From Sesamum alatum (taxonomy: Eukaryota; Streptophyta; Magnoliopsida; Lamiales; Pedaliaceae), in contig JACGWO010000004.1 in NCBI GenBank assembly GCA_034509735.1, positions 10,273,395 to 10,337,394 on the forward strand: a DNA stretch of 64,000 nucleotides, in the 5' to 3' direction. The translations under genes and the position numbers were made by a program. The notes beneath the pieces are model-generated. The model made no database searches. It was not told the DNA's origin and saw only the letters and a list, made by a program, of their open reading frames with translations. Each line of letters opens with the position of its first letter. Within the stretch, counting starts at the first letter, position 1. Below, in pieces: positions 49,270-61,606 of this stretch.

Positions 49270-51492
49270 TGAAAGAATGGGGTACGGCCCGGGAACGCAA
49301 CGAAAGCGTAAAAATGTATATTTAAAGCATAATTAAAACGGGTTCAAAGTGGTGTTCCCTTTGAACTTCTCGGGCATTCGGTGTTTGTCAAAGCATAGAT
49401 GAAAGAGGAGAAGAATGCTGGACATGTGTCTAAAAGAACATAAACAAAAGATACATGAAAAACGTAAAGAAAACCAAACCTTTGATCACTACACGTAGAA
49501 CCAGTTTCTAGCCATGTTCCCTTTCCGTTTATCCTTCCGTTCACTTGAGGATCCAAATTAGAATCCCTCTAGTTGTCCACACCACACTATGGAAGAGTGT
49601 ATCCCCTGATCTATTGCTAGATAGAAGTAGAGAAAAGAAGAAGAAACACTTCTAAAACAACACTAATGTTTAGTGCCTTTTGGAATGTTTTTAAGTTCAA
49701 CCTTTCCAAAAGGTAGAACACAAAAAGGAGAGTTTTTCAGAGAATTTTAGAGAGTTTTTTATGGAAAATTTCGTGCAAGACAAGGCCATTCAAGTTATGT
49801 GAATGGTTTTGTGTATGTAGAGTTGTTGAATTCAAAATTCAACTTCTATAGTTAACTTCCAAAGCAACCTACATACACTCACCACTCTCTACATAACCAT
49901 GCACCAAATAAAACCACCCACCAAACCATATAAAGGCTGGTCACAAGTGCCTCACATATGGAGGATTTTAATTCATCCTTCACTTGCTATAAATTGCATT
50001 TTTCCATAGACTAGGACTACTAGCGTTGGACTTTTATTTAATCTAATTAAATTAAGTCCAAACAAAGTCCATTGAGCATTAATTAATCCAATTAATCTCA
50101 ATCCAATTGAAACGCATAAGTTTATTTAATCCAATTAAATAAACATAAGTCCAAACTCTAATTAATTGATCCAATCAATTAATTAATCCAAACCCGATAA
50201 ATTAATCCAATTAATTTAAAAGTTCTACGTGCAAAAATTAATTAATCCAATTAATTAATTCTTGTACCATCCATCAAATGGATCTCTTAATAAATGATCC
50301 AATCATTTATTTTTCTACTTGAATTAATTAAATCGAATTAAATTAATTCAATTCTTCTAGAATTAATTTCAAATTAATTCTACCAATTCCATAATGATTT
50401 GTGTGTGACTCTTTAGGTTCACTGTCAGCTAGACTTGGGCTTGTATTCAACACAATTAGTCAATTAAATCCAATTTAATTAACTGCTTTCCAATTAACCA
50501 TTAATCGGAAAACGCCCGTCAACATGGGTGGTCATCTAGCAACGGTCCGGGCACTAGAGACTAGGTGAATGTTGGCGTGAATATTTAGGCTCCCGATTAC
50601 CATACGAGTATGGACCTTCCATCATCTGTCTCCCGGTTTAAGTCTAGGGCATGGAATTGGGCGTCGATTCCCATCCTGGACTAGACAACTATGCTCAATA
50701 ACTCGAGACACGTTTGCTCTATTGATAGACGTAGGAAACCATTCCCTACTCGACCAATCGCTGTGGCCACAAACTTAAAGAGCTTAAACTGTCTCAGAGC
50801 GCATAGGAGACTCGACTGTCAAATACTGACAGGTGACGGATCCTATCTTGGAATCCACCATTCCTAATACATATTCCGACTGCACTGAATAAGGCTTATG
50901 ATGAACGTATCCCAGATACGGACATCTCTTTCCAGAACCTAGATACAACCATCATATGCATGCGACTGCCATGATTCCTCAAGTTTGAGGACCAATCTTG
51001 TCCTATCGGAGCCAGGAATTTCAGTGATCCCGACCAAGCCTCCAAGACTTCCATATGACGATTCCCGCGAGTCAGCTCAGTCAGTGGACACCCTTGTCAA
51101 CTAACTCACTAATATTGCATAGACGTCCAACGTCTGTCGCCAATGAAACACAACACTCATCCAATGATTGCAATCCTTAGTGCAAGTCTCTATAGGACCC
51201 TCGATGCCCAATCTCGAGGTCCTCGACTTGGAACATTTCAGACCAAGCCTCAGAAGTTGGTTTCATTGCTGCCATCCAATACGCAACCTAACTACGTGGT
51301 TTATCCAATTGATCTGTGAGCATTTGTTGTGACATTAAAATGTTGTTTAACATAATCAGTAATCACAACAAACACATAGTGCCACGGATGAATACTTACT
51401 GTATTCATCAAGTCAATATTACTTTACTAAAGATTGCTAAATAGTACCCAAAATCGCCAATCCAATTGGCTTTCTGGTCACCTATTCTAACA
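49270..51492 (-). repeat. 3' LTR of element C
   Basis: 2223 bp, TGTTAGAATAGG...CTTTCA on the minus strand, almost the same length as the 5' LTR (2232 bp). The 3' hairpin is at 49332-49356. The U3 hairpin seen in the 5' copy has lost both CpGs here to CpA (near 51326-51349), as expected of methylated DNA. Confidence 0.94.
50036..50511. repeat. Array of twelve short palindromes with 3-nt centres inside the LTR
   Basis: Palindromes (total span; arm length): 50036-50052 (7), 50082-50096 (6), 50120-50144 (11), 50159-50185 (12), 50198-50218 (9), 50236-50260 (11), 50269-50283 (6), 50289-50311 (10), 50321-50349 (12 of 13), 50358-50382 (11), 50462-50480 (8), 50487-50511 (10 of 11). Centres are CCA in eight and CTA, CAA, CGA or TCA in the others. 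Arms differ from one to the next, so this is not one tandem repeat. The function is unknown. Confidence 0.9.
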
Positions 51493-54210
51493 ATCTCCCA
51501 CTTGACCTAAAGCCAATCACCCATGTCGCTCAGACTTATCTGAGCATGAGTAACCTGCAATATCTGGCTCAGTCTCACGGACCTTCCTTATTTCTGCCAA
51601 GATGATGCGGTCCAACCGCACATCACCTCTTCATACCATTGCTCCAAGCAGATGGTATTGTCTAAGAATTTTCCTGGATCCGTAATGAGATCTCGGCCCT
51701 TTAGCTTGCGCTACAACCATGTTGTTATCCTCCAAGGTAACTACTGGCTAGCTCGTGCTAGGCATCACACCGAACCATTGGATGTGGTTTTTCATCCAAA
51801 CCACTCTCCAGAGCAACTTCTAAAGTTGCCATCCATTCGACTTTCATGGTCCTTCGTGGTGTCCCGCTTGAAACCTTTCCAACTCACCACCTTACCATTA
51901 AGTCTGAATATATGTTCATACTGAGACTAAATATTATTCACATGATCTTGGAGGCTAGTATCATAATAGCCTTCCAAAAATCAACTCTCCATAGAATATG
52001 CATCTAGAAACACTTCTTTAATCCTTATTCAGGTATTAAAGACTGTTCTCAACAGCAGTCTACTGCCTCATTGGTACACACCCGATTTCCGTCGTTATGC
52101 CAAAAGCATACATAACATCAGGTCTGATGCACCAAACAGCCTACCCATGCTGTCTACGGCAAAGACGTAGGGGATTTCAAACATCTAATTTCCTCATCAG
52201 TCAACCCTGACTGAATCTTGGACAACTTAACCCTCTATATAGGAATCCAATTCCTTTCATAGAGAATTGCGTGAACAATGTTCGTGTTTCAGTGATGAGA
52301 TCTCGGTCCTTTAGCTTGCGCTACAACCATGTTGTTATCCTCCAAGGTAATTACTGGCTTTGTCGTGCTAGGCTCCACACCCAACCATTGGATGTGGTTT
52401 TTCATCCAAACCACTCTCTAGAGCAACTTTTAAAGTTGCCATACATTCAACTTTCATGGTCCATCGTGGTGTCCCGCTTGAAACCTTTTCAAGCCACCAC
52501 CTTACATAACATCAGGTCCAATGCACCAAACAACATACCCATGCTGCCTACGGCAATAACGTAGGGGATGTCAAACATCTAAGCTTCCTCATCAGTCAAC
52601 CTTGACTGAGTGTTGGACAGCTTAACCCTATATATATAGGAATCCAATTCCTTTCATGGAGAATTGCGTGAACAACGTTCGTGTTTCAGTGTTTCCTAAA
52701 ATCTTAAATTCATTCCAAATGAATAAGACGTTACACACTTTAAACACTAGGAACACAACCAAACTCCCACTGACCTTCAAGCTCGTTACTGATCGAGTCA
52801 TATCCCGCATGAACTCATCAAAATGAATATTCCAATTACATGGAGTTTCAAACCTAGTTTGAATTCCATGTCGAATCACACGGCTCCAAGCCATTGATTC
52901 AATCCAATGTCCAATATTGCTTCTCCTTATGTCTTTTGAATTATAATCCAATTGACCCGGACTGACCCAGAAACCTGCACCTCTCAGGTATCTAAGATAT
53001 TCTGGTCATCCTTAGGAGAACTGGATATAGTCAGTAAGCAAACTTAACTTCAAATTATGTTTGCAATATCGTACTGAGGTATCGCTCTACTTGATTCCTC
53101 AAGGAGCTACTCCTCACACCGGTTATCCTCTAATATCCAATTTCCCTTAGGACAACACTTGAACCTGTGCAAACCTAGTTTGCCTCCCACTAGTCCCTTG
53201 ACGTATGCAAGACCATCCCACATACTCAAGTACTTTGTCGGATACAGGCTTGTCATGCCATATCCAATATGGTGTCTGGGCCACGATCTTTAGAAAGTGC
53301 CATGTTTTACAACTGGGTTACTGTCTTAAGAACATGCCCAGATAGGCCAAGATAGTTCAGTGAAACACCGATTGAACTGTGCCCAACAAGGTTTGGTTCC
53401 TCCCTTATCAGAGACATCGTCAATTGTGGCTTTCCAGGAAGAATTCCACTGAGTGAGAATTCCATTCCCATTTAGATACATCAAGAGCTCTCACTAAATA
53501 CACATCACTCGATCCAATCGAATGTTAATTTTGCAACCAGTTTGGTTCCCACTTCAAATCTAATTCCCTGAGCCTTCCAAAGGCCCTTAGACTTGTGAAC
53601 CCTCTTCTGGTCTTGTGTATTCAGCGACCCACAGATGTCTGACTAGATCCAATCCAACAAACCACTAGCAAGCATACTTTGTCCTACAAAGAGCTCCTTG
53701 GCCAGCTTCCTGCTCAGAAAGGACTTGCAAGCTAGCAGCCTCAAATTGTCTATTTCTAGACTCGTTGAATCTACTAACCTCCTTATCCTATCTAGAGGAA
53801 TATGACCTAGCTTTGCATGCCAAATCTGTGAGTTTATCTTGATCATTTGTTTTGAGCATTCATAATCTAATTATGGGATAATATTGAAATAATTATGCAA
53901 ACAACCTAGCAGACAAGAATAACCATTCTTTGTCAAATAAAAGAAACTTTCATTGATAAAAAAACATGTAATCCTTATTGTCCAACAATAGAAAAACATA
54001 ATTTGATCATGCTAGGTTACATAATTGAGACCTATCAACTCTATCCTAACATGATCACTAATAGCTAAACCTTACTAGTCCTATAGCTTCTATGGCAATA
54101 GCCCAGTCATTGCCTAGCTTTAGAACCATCTCCGTCTTAGCCTATTACTCCTTCCCATTTCCTACAAACCATTTGCAGATGTGAGCTCTACAACTGGTAT
54201 CTAATACCTA
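51493..54210 (-). pseudogene. Element C pol remnant
   Basis: From the right: protease/pre-integrase (WHAKLGHIPLDRIRRLV, 53643-53846), eroded integrase (53100-53600), the linker before RT (52628-52951), then RNase H text. RT is mostly collapsed. The RNase H block is present twice in direct order (51676-52289 and 52290-52700). The second copy has the same internal deletion as element A. Stops are frequent. Confidence 0.8.
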
Positions 54211-55279
54211 ATAAGTGTTGGAATAGGTGACCAGAAAGCCAATAGGTTTGGCAATTTGTAACCTATCGGACAACTTGATGTGAATGTAATATTATTATGT
54301 GATGAATAAGATGAGTGTTCGTCACCAATGGTACCTTCTTTGTTGCGCTCATCTTACATTTGTTAAGCCGGTGTTTTAACTTATATCGCAACAAAGCCCA
54401 TAGACCATGGATAACAACACGTGCAGTTGGGCCACGCATTGGATGGTGGTCATGAAACCAACTGATTAAGAGTTGGGTCTGAAACGTTCCAAGTCGAGGA
54501 CCTCGAGACAGGGCATCGAGAGTCCTATTGAGACTTGCGTCAAGAGTCGTGTTCATTGGATGAGTGCCGTGTTTCATCGGCGACAGGCGTGGGACGCCTA
54601 CACGATCTTGATGGGTTTGTCGACTGGGGTCGAGCCGACTGGACTGACTCGCGGGGATCATCATATGGAAGCCTTGGAGGCTTGGTCGGTATGATTGGAT
54701 TTCCCCGGTTCCGATAGTACGGGAGTAATCCTCAGACTTGAGGAATCATGGCAGTCACGTGCACAGGACGGCTGTATCTTGGATCTGGCGAGAGGTGATC
54801 ATTCTGTAAGATGATCATTATAAGCCTTGTCCAGTGCAGTCAGAATGTGTAGCGAGGACGGTGGATTCCAAGAAGAGGATCCGTCCCCTGTCAGTATGTG
54901 ACAGAGGTATCTCCTATGCACTCGGAGACACGTACATGCTGTTTGAAGCTGTGGCCACAGTGGTTGGTCGAACAGGGACTGGTTTCCTGTGTCGACGCAA
55001 TGAAGCATACGTGGTCTCGAGTATTAAGCATAGATGCCTAGTCAAGGATGGGAACCGACGCCCAATTCCATACCCTAGACTAAGGCCGGGAGACGGGAGA
55101 CGGAAGGATCGTACCCGTACGGAATCGGCGCCTAAATGTTCACGCCAATTCACCTAGTCTCTAGTGCCATGGACCGTTGCTAGACGGCCACCCATGGTAA
55201 CGGGCCCTTGTGGGACACAGGCCCAAGTCTAGCTGAGGGTGAACCTAAAGGGTCACACACAAATCACCGAGGAGGTTGA

Positions 55280-55711
55280 GAGATCGACTTGGAGTCAATC
55301 TCGAAGGATAAAATAAGTAATTGGATTACTTAAGGGAAAGTCCATTGGATGGACGGGCCGATATTGTATCGGGCTTTCATTTAATCGGTAAATTGGATTT
55401 TCGATTAAATATGGAAAGTCGAGATGTTGAGACGTTGGATCTTTTAATTGGATTAAAAGATCAACGGGAATAATTTAAGTGGACATTAAATTGGATTTAA
55501 TATTGGGTTCGTTGTAATTGGATTACGATAAAACCCGGTCCGTTAAATTATACCCGAGAGGAGAAATAATTCCTAATTTGGAATAGGAAGAAGTTGGACT
55601 TCTTCCCTTAATTAAACATAGCCGACATGCTCCCTTGGAGGAAGCAAAATCAGCCATGTTGCATGCTAGGTGGTATGTTGACTTGTCTCTTTTGGAAAGA
55701 GACAAATCAAC
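55280..55711. repeat. Palindrome array in the E-family solo LTR
   Basis: The same design as in element C, but with TGG-type centres on this strand and different arms. Spans (arm): 55280-55302 (9 of 10), 55314-55332 (8), 55340-55354 (6), 55358-55372 (6), 55438-55462 (11, GATCTTTTAAT), 55485-55501 (7), 55586-55606 (9, GGAAGAAGT), 55677-55711 (15 of 16, GTTGACTTGTCTCTTT). The last two are not AT-rich runs, so base composition alone cannot explain them. Confidence 0.9.
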
Positions 55712-55855
55712 TCCAATCAAGCTCTTCCCTTTTGGTATGATTTGATTATACCATAAATTTTGGTAGGCTTGATTGAAGAATTGATGGTGATTGATTGGAA
55801 TGAATCTAGACATCCTTGGATGAACCTAGACACATTCCAATAATCACATTAATTA

Positions 55856-55865
55856 TGTATATATA
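55856..55865 (+). promoter_or_regulatory. Probable LTR TATA box
   Basis: A TATATATATT tract just upstream of the pyrimidine-rich, 'CATCTTTTTCTAGG' part of the LTR. The equivalent place is TATA-rich in the other LTRs (near 31402, 44348, 63535). The transcription start is not determined. Confidence 0.5.
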
Positions 55866-56451
55866 TTAGAATATACAACACCTAGCATAAGTGATTCATT
55901 ATTCATCTTTTTCTAGGAAAAAGAGAAGACAAAAATCCTCTCATCTCTCTCAAAATTTCGTGCTCCCTCCCTCTCTTACACTTGTGTTCTTCACTTGATT
56001 TTGAATCAAGAAGAAGAACAAAGTAAGTTTAAGAGAACACTAATTCATAGTGTTCTTCTCTTAAACCGATTCCTTCCTAAACCCGTTCTTTTCTAGCAAG
56101 AAGAACGTGTGTTTCTTCCGGTGTGGTGTGGATCACCTTTGGAGAATCCATACGTTTGGATTTCGTGAGCATTCCGGAGAAGGAACAACCGCTAGTAGTT
56201 GGGAGCATACGCTAAACAATCAAAGGTAACGGTTTATTACGCTTTGATTTATTTCATTTGTATATCTATGCCCTATGTGTTTAAATATATGTTTTAATAT
56301 TTACACATCCTACATCGAACGCCCGGTTGAGCACCCAAGGGTACACCCCTTGGGATTCGCGTATTTTGAATTTGATTTAAATTTACGCAATTTCTCGCCT
56401 TTTCTCGCTCCCGCTCGCGCTCCCGGGCGGATCCGCTTGTCCTTCAATAAG

Positions 56452-57341
56452 TAGAATAGTAATCATGTTAAAGCTCAAATCAAATGTACCTTGGTTGGAG
56501 AGGAGTTTACGACATTCCCTCTTCCAATGCCCCTTTTCACAGCAATATATGCAAACATCTTTTGCAATTCTTGACTGCCGAACCACCTTCCTCTTTTCAT
56601 TGCCCATGCCAGCATGGCAACAGGAGTGTTCTGAGCGCTTGCAGCGGCTGCATCTGTCTTACCCTTCTTCCTCTTCCAGCGTCCGGCCCCTTTACCTTTC
56701 GCTCTTGAGGTCAAAGCCTCCCCCACCAATACAGACGGCGTAGACTTTTCAATCGTTGCCTCGTATTGGACCAACACATTTATCAACTCATGAAGGCCTT
56801 TTTCAAGCCCATTCATGTTATAGTTAACGATAAATGGGTCAAAAGAGGGAGGAAGAGACTGAAGGATCACGTCGATGTACGTCTCTTTTCCAAGATCAGC
56901 TTGGACGTCTTTGAGCTTCTCTACTAGGGATAGCATCATCACCCCATGCTGGTGTACAGATGACCCTTCTGTCATCTTAACTCCAAAAAATGCCTTCGTC
57001 GCAGCATATCAAATATGCCAGTCGGGTACCGCATAAACGTCTTTCATGCGGAGCATTATTGAGCTGACATCATCCAGCCGATCATACCGTTTCTGGATCT
57101 CATTAGTCATGGATGTCAATATGATGCTGCGGACTTTGCGGTTGTCCTCCTTCCATTCATTAAACGCCAAACGCTCTTCTGACGAGGACCCCTCTGGCAA
57201 GACCTGAGGAAGAGGCTTATCCAGAACGTAAGCCTGGTTTTCGAAATTTAGGACAATCCTCAAATTTCGCAGTCAATCGTTATAGTTTGTTCCGTCAAAT
57301 TTATTAGTCTCAAGAATTACAGCGAGTGGATTCTTAGACAT
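56452..57341 (-). pseudogene. Element C gag
   Basis: The start ATG is at 57341 (MSKNPLAVILETNKFDGTNY). An early stop replaces the Trp of the NDWL motif. Next come LRIVLNFENQAYVLDKPLPQ and NEIQKRYDRLDDV. YIDVILQSLPPSFDPF with NYNMNGLEKGLHELI (56475-56975) follow. A frameshift near 56610 precedes an intact knuckle CIYCCEKGHWKREC. The knuckle is the only CCHC in the window with all ligands and the usual Gly. Confidence 0.9.
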
Positions 57342-59374
57342 CTACATTCAAAATGTAAAGCAGAAACTTAGTAGATTATTATAATATTGAATTCAAGTTA
57401 AGACTTGATCTTTAGTCATTAACCCCTCCCACTATTTCTTCAAAAAGCCCACCACTCTCAAGTGGGTTTTTGAAAAACCATTTCCTTGTGGGTTTGGAGT
57501 TCACAAATGCAATTCTTCATGCCCCGCTTTTACGATTCACATGGGAAAGGCTTTGTGGGAAGTATCCAATACCATTCTCATCCAATGGGATCCCTAAGAT
57601 ATTTTGCCTCGCTCTTCACATGATCCCAAGGACTCCAAGCGAATCATGTTACTTAGTGTCAGGCCCGACCCATCAACCAAATGAATATCTCAACTATCAC
57701 CCCCAACGACTCGTGAGATAGGGAAATAGGAGCATATTCCATCCGTTCACAACAACAGTGCAGCTTTCTTTCATTCCAAACGTGCCACGACTCGTGAGAC
57801 CACGAATGGGTGAAAGCAGCTTACTCACTACATTGCTATGGATGGAAGGCATAGAATAATCAAACCATTTGATTTTAATTCTATTTTGGGCCTGATATTT
57901 ACTTAGACCATCCAAGTGAGAGTTATAGCTTATTAAGACCGAGACTTCATCGTTATTAGTATTTTGCATGCTCAAGTTTCAAACATTTAATGTAAATAGA
58001 TGCATTCCAAACACATCATACATCAAAGCATTAAAACATTAATCACATGCCAAGAAGCCTAGCACGCCCCTGTAGGATGATCACAAGCCCGTTCCTAAGT
58101 GATCCACTGAGCCCCCAGTGGATCAATGGTCAAACTAGGGTAGGCCTACACTATTATAATTTTTACATCCCATTATCATTCTAATGAGGCCTTGTAAATC
58201 CTTCTTTGTTCTTCTTGGGCCTTCCGTCGTGGGCTCTGTCCAACGGACCTCTTTTGGGCCTTGATCTCCATGGAAGCTTACATTTATTTTAAAAAATAAA
58301 TAAAACCTCACAACCTAATCTACACTCATTACAACTGAAGTGAAACCCCAATAAAAAGTTGGGGGGAGTACATTAAAAGAGAGAAAGCAAACTTTATTAT
58401 TTCAAGGCTAAAAACGATAGAGAGAAGAAAAAACAAAGAGGCACGCAGGCCTCACCCAACAATAAATTAAACCATACATAGGGCAAAAAGGGCTAGTGAT
58501 CATTCTTATTGTTTATCAAATAAAACAACAGCAACAAAGCACATATATATCAAATATAAATATGCCAACAAATAAATACATCCCATGTATATATGCATAG
58601 ATATCCAATATCTAAAACCATAAACATAATAAAAATACAGAAAATACTATATTAATAATGCAATTAAAAATATTGATATCAACTATACATCCAATGTACA
58701 AACCATTTTTTTTTGTTTGGAAACCATTTCCAAAATAATCCAAGGCACGAAATAATTTTAGAAAAATTCAATTTCACCAAAATTAAAAATGCCAAAATTT
58801 ATCATTTGAGAAAATTAGCAGAAATACAGAAAATCTAAATTTTTACGAAAAACGGTGCAAAATGGCCCAGCCGTTCAGACCGGTAGACGGCTGCATGCGC
58901 GCGCACGCAGGCACCCATGCCTGCATAGCGCGCCCGCAGCCCGTCTGCATGCACAGCGCTGCGCGCGCATGCCGCCTGCCTGCGCTCCTGCCACCACGCA
59001 CGCCAGCGGGCGCGTGCGCCAGGCAACGCGCAGGCTGTTGTCCGCGCACGCCCGGCCTGTGCGCCTTCTGGCCAGTGGCCGGTCAACAGGGCAGCATGCA
59101 GATGGCTAAGTCATTTTTCTTTTTTTTTTTTTTTTAACATTTTTGCTATAAAACCTGAACTAAAATCATGCATTTACAGAAAATCCAATTGTCAAAAATA
59201 CATGGATATCCATAATTTTAAAAGCAAAATTAACACATATTTTCTACACATATTATCATGCTCTAAAGCCATAAATCATGCTTTGCAAAAGCAATTTAAA
59301 CATGTTCTTCATGCTTAACACATAATAACATGTAAATCCTTAAGCCACAACACCGAACCAGGCTCTGATACCAC
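57342..59374 (-). mobile_element. Element C leader and primer-binding site
   Basis: The primer site 59362-59373 is a perfect TGGTATCAGAGC on the minus strand, one base inside the LTR end. Two dyads are present (57705-57715, one arm mutated; 57786-57796), along with the perfect 9-bp hairpin GATCCACTG/CAGTGGATC near 58101-58124. A GC-rich tract covers 58853-59105, next to a T run. Confidence 0.85.
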
Positions 59375-61606
59375 TGAAAGAATCGGGTACGGCCCGGGAA
59401 CGCAACAGAAGAGTAAAAACGTATATTTAAAGCATAATTAAAACGGGTTCAAATGGGTGTTCCCTTTGAAGTTCCCGGGCGTTTAGTGTTTATCAAAGCA
59501 TAAATAAAAGAGGAGAAGAATACTGGACATGTGGCCAAAAGGATATGAACAAAAGATACATGAAAAACGTAAAGAAAACCAACCTTTGATCACTACACAT
59601 AGAACCGATTTCTAGCGTTGTTCCCTTTTCGTTTATCCTTCCGTTCACTTGAGGATCCAAATTAGAATCCCTCTAATTTGTCCACAAAACACTATGGAAG
59701 TGTGTATCCCCTAATCTATTGCTAGATAGAAGTAGAGAAAAGAAGAAGAAACACTTCCAAAACCACACTATTGTTTAGTGCCTTTTGGAATGTTTTTAAG
59801 TTCAACCTTTCCAAAAGGTATGAACACAAAAAGGAGAGTTTTTCAGAGAATTTTAGAGAGTTATTGATGGAAAATTTCGTGCAAGACAAGGCCATTCAAG
59901 TTATGTGAATGGTTTTGTGTATGTAGAGTTGTTGAATACAAAATTCAACTTCTACAGTTAACTTCTAAAGCAACCTACATACACTCACTACTCTCTACAT
60001 AACCATGCACCATTATAGCAAATAAAATCACCCACCAAATCATATAAAGGCTGTTCACATGTGCCTCACATGCGGAGGATTTTAATTCATCCTTCACTTG
60101 CTATAATTGCATTTTTCCATGGACTAGGACTACTAGTCTTGAACTTTTATTTAATCTAATTAAATTAAGTCCAAACAAAGTCCATTGGGCATTAATTAAT
60201 CCAATTAATCTCAATCCAATTGAAGCTCATAAGTTTATTTAATCCAATTAAATAAACATAAGTCGAAACTCTTATTAATTGATCCAATCAATTAATTAAT
60301 CCAAACCCGATAAATTAATCCAATTAATTTAAAAGTTCTAAGTGCAAAAATTAACTAATCTAATTAATTAATTCTTGGACCATCCAGTAAATGGATCTCT
60401 TAATAAATGATCCAATCATTTTTTTTTCTCCTTGAATTAATTTAATCTAATTAAATTAATTCACTTCTTCTTGAATTAATTGCAAATTAATTCTACCAAT
60501 TCCATAATGATTTGTGTGTGACTCTTTAGGTTCACACTCAGCTAGACTTGAGCTTGTGTCCAACACAATTGGTCAATTAAATTCAATTTAATTAAATATT
60601 TTCCAATTAACCATTAATCGGAAAATGCCCGTCACCATGGGTGGTCGTCTAGCAACGGTCCATGGCACTAGAGACTAGGTGAATGTTGGCGTGAATATTT
60701 AGGCTCCCGATTATCATATGAGTATGGACCTTCCATCATCTGTCTCCTGGTCTAAGTCTAGGGCATGGAATTGGGTGTCGATTCCCATCCTGGACTAGAC
60801 AACTATGCTCAATAACTCCAGACACGTTTGCTCTATTAATCGATGTAGGAAACCATTCCCTACTCGACCAATCGCTGTGGCCACATATTTAAAGAGCTTA
60901 AATCGTCTTAGAGCGCATAGGAGACTCGACTGTCATATACTGACAGGTGATGGATCCTATCTTGGAATCCACCATCCTCAGTACCTATTCCGACTGCAAT
61001 GAATAAGGCTTATGATGAACGTATTCCAGATAAGGACGTCTCTTGCCAGACCCTAGATACAACCATCATATGCATGCGACTGCTATGATTCCTCAAGTCT
61101 GAGGACCAACCTCGTACTATCGGAGCCGGGAATTTCAGTTACACCGACCAAGCCTCCAAGGCTTCCATATGATGATTCCCGCGAGTCAGTTCAGTCAGCT
61201 GACACCCTTGTCAACTAACCCACTAATATTGCATAGACGTCCAATGTATGTCACCGATGAAACACGGCACTCATCCAATGATTGCAATCCTTAGTGCAAG
61301 TCTCTATAGGACCCTCGATGCCCTATCTCGAGGTCCTTGACTTGGAATATTTCAGACCAACCCTCAGAAGTTGGTTTCATAGCTGCCATCCAATATGCAG
61401 CCCAACTACATGGGTTATCCAATTGGTCTGTGGGCATTTGTTGTGACGTTAAAACACTGTTTAACGTAATCAGTAAGCACAACAAACACATAGTGCCACG
61501 AATGAATACTTACTATATTCAATAAGTCAATATTACGTTAATAAAGGTTGCTAAATACTACCCAAAACCGCCAATCCAATTGGCTTTCTGATCACCTATT
61601 ACAACA
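59375..61606 (-). repeat. 5' LTR of element C
   Basis: 2232 bp, TGTTGTAATAGG at 61606 (a small change from the usual TGTTAGAATAGG) to CTTTCA at 59375. Hairpins are at 59448-59470 (one mismatch) and 61446-61467 (perfect). A palindrome series matching the 3' LTR runs through about 60145-60620. Confidence 0.94.

Larger units (their letters stand above)
54211..56451 (+). mobile_element. Solo LTR (E family) inserted in element C
   Basis: The LTR proper is 54216-56446 (2231 bp), TGTTGGAATAGG to CCTTCA, flanked by perfect ATAAG duplications at 54211-54215 and 56447-56451. It is a complete copy of the family truncated at 25780-27508. The TATA-like TATATATATT is at 55856-55865. The 3' hairpin 56334-56354 is perfect. 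Confidence 0.96.
49270..61606 (-). mobile_element. Complete Ty1/copia element C (with a nested solo LTR)
   Basis: 12.3 kb: 5' LTR 59375-61606, primer site 59362-59373, leader, gag 56452-57341, pol 51493-54210, purine tract at 51493-51507 and 3' LTR 49270-51492. Perfect TGTAT duplications flank it. Removing the nested solo LTR (2.2 kb plus one duplication) leaves about 10.1 kb. Gag and pol are broken by stops, so movement would need proteins from another copy. The order gag-protease-integrase-RT-RNase H is Ty1/copia; I do not assign a lineage. Confidence 0.96.

Noticed and set aside
50036..50511. Repeated CCAATTAAT motifs as a CRISPR-like or tandem array
   Set aside because: There is no constant repeat with unique spacers, and this is plant LTR sequence. 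The regularity is in the palindromic pairing, not in a repeated unit.
54834..55157. 107-codon frame in the E-family LTR, also found at 27065-27388
   Set aside because: Both are the same LTR region in two copies, so shared sequence explains the shared frame. Other LTR families break it and no domain is recognisable.
59362..59373. Sequence matching a tRNA 3' end (also 20773, 25766, 30823, 47141)
   Set aside because: Only 12 bases match and they adjoin LTR ends. They are primer-binding sites, not tRNA genes.
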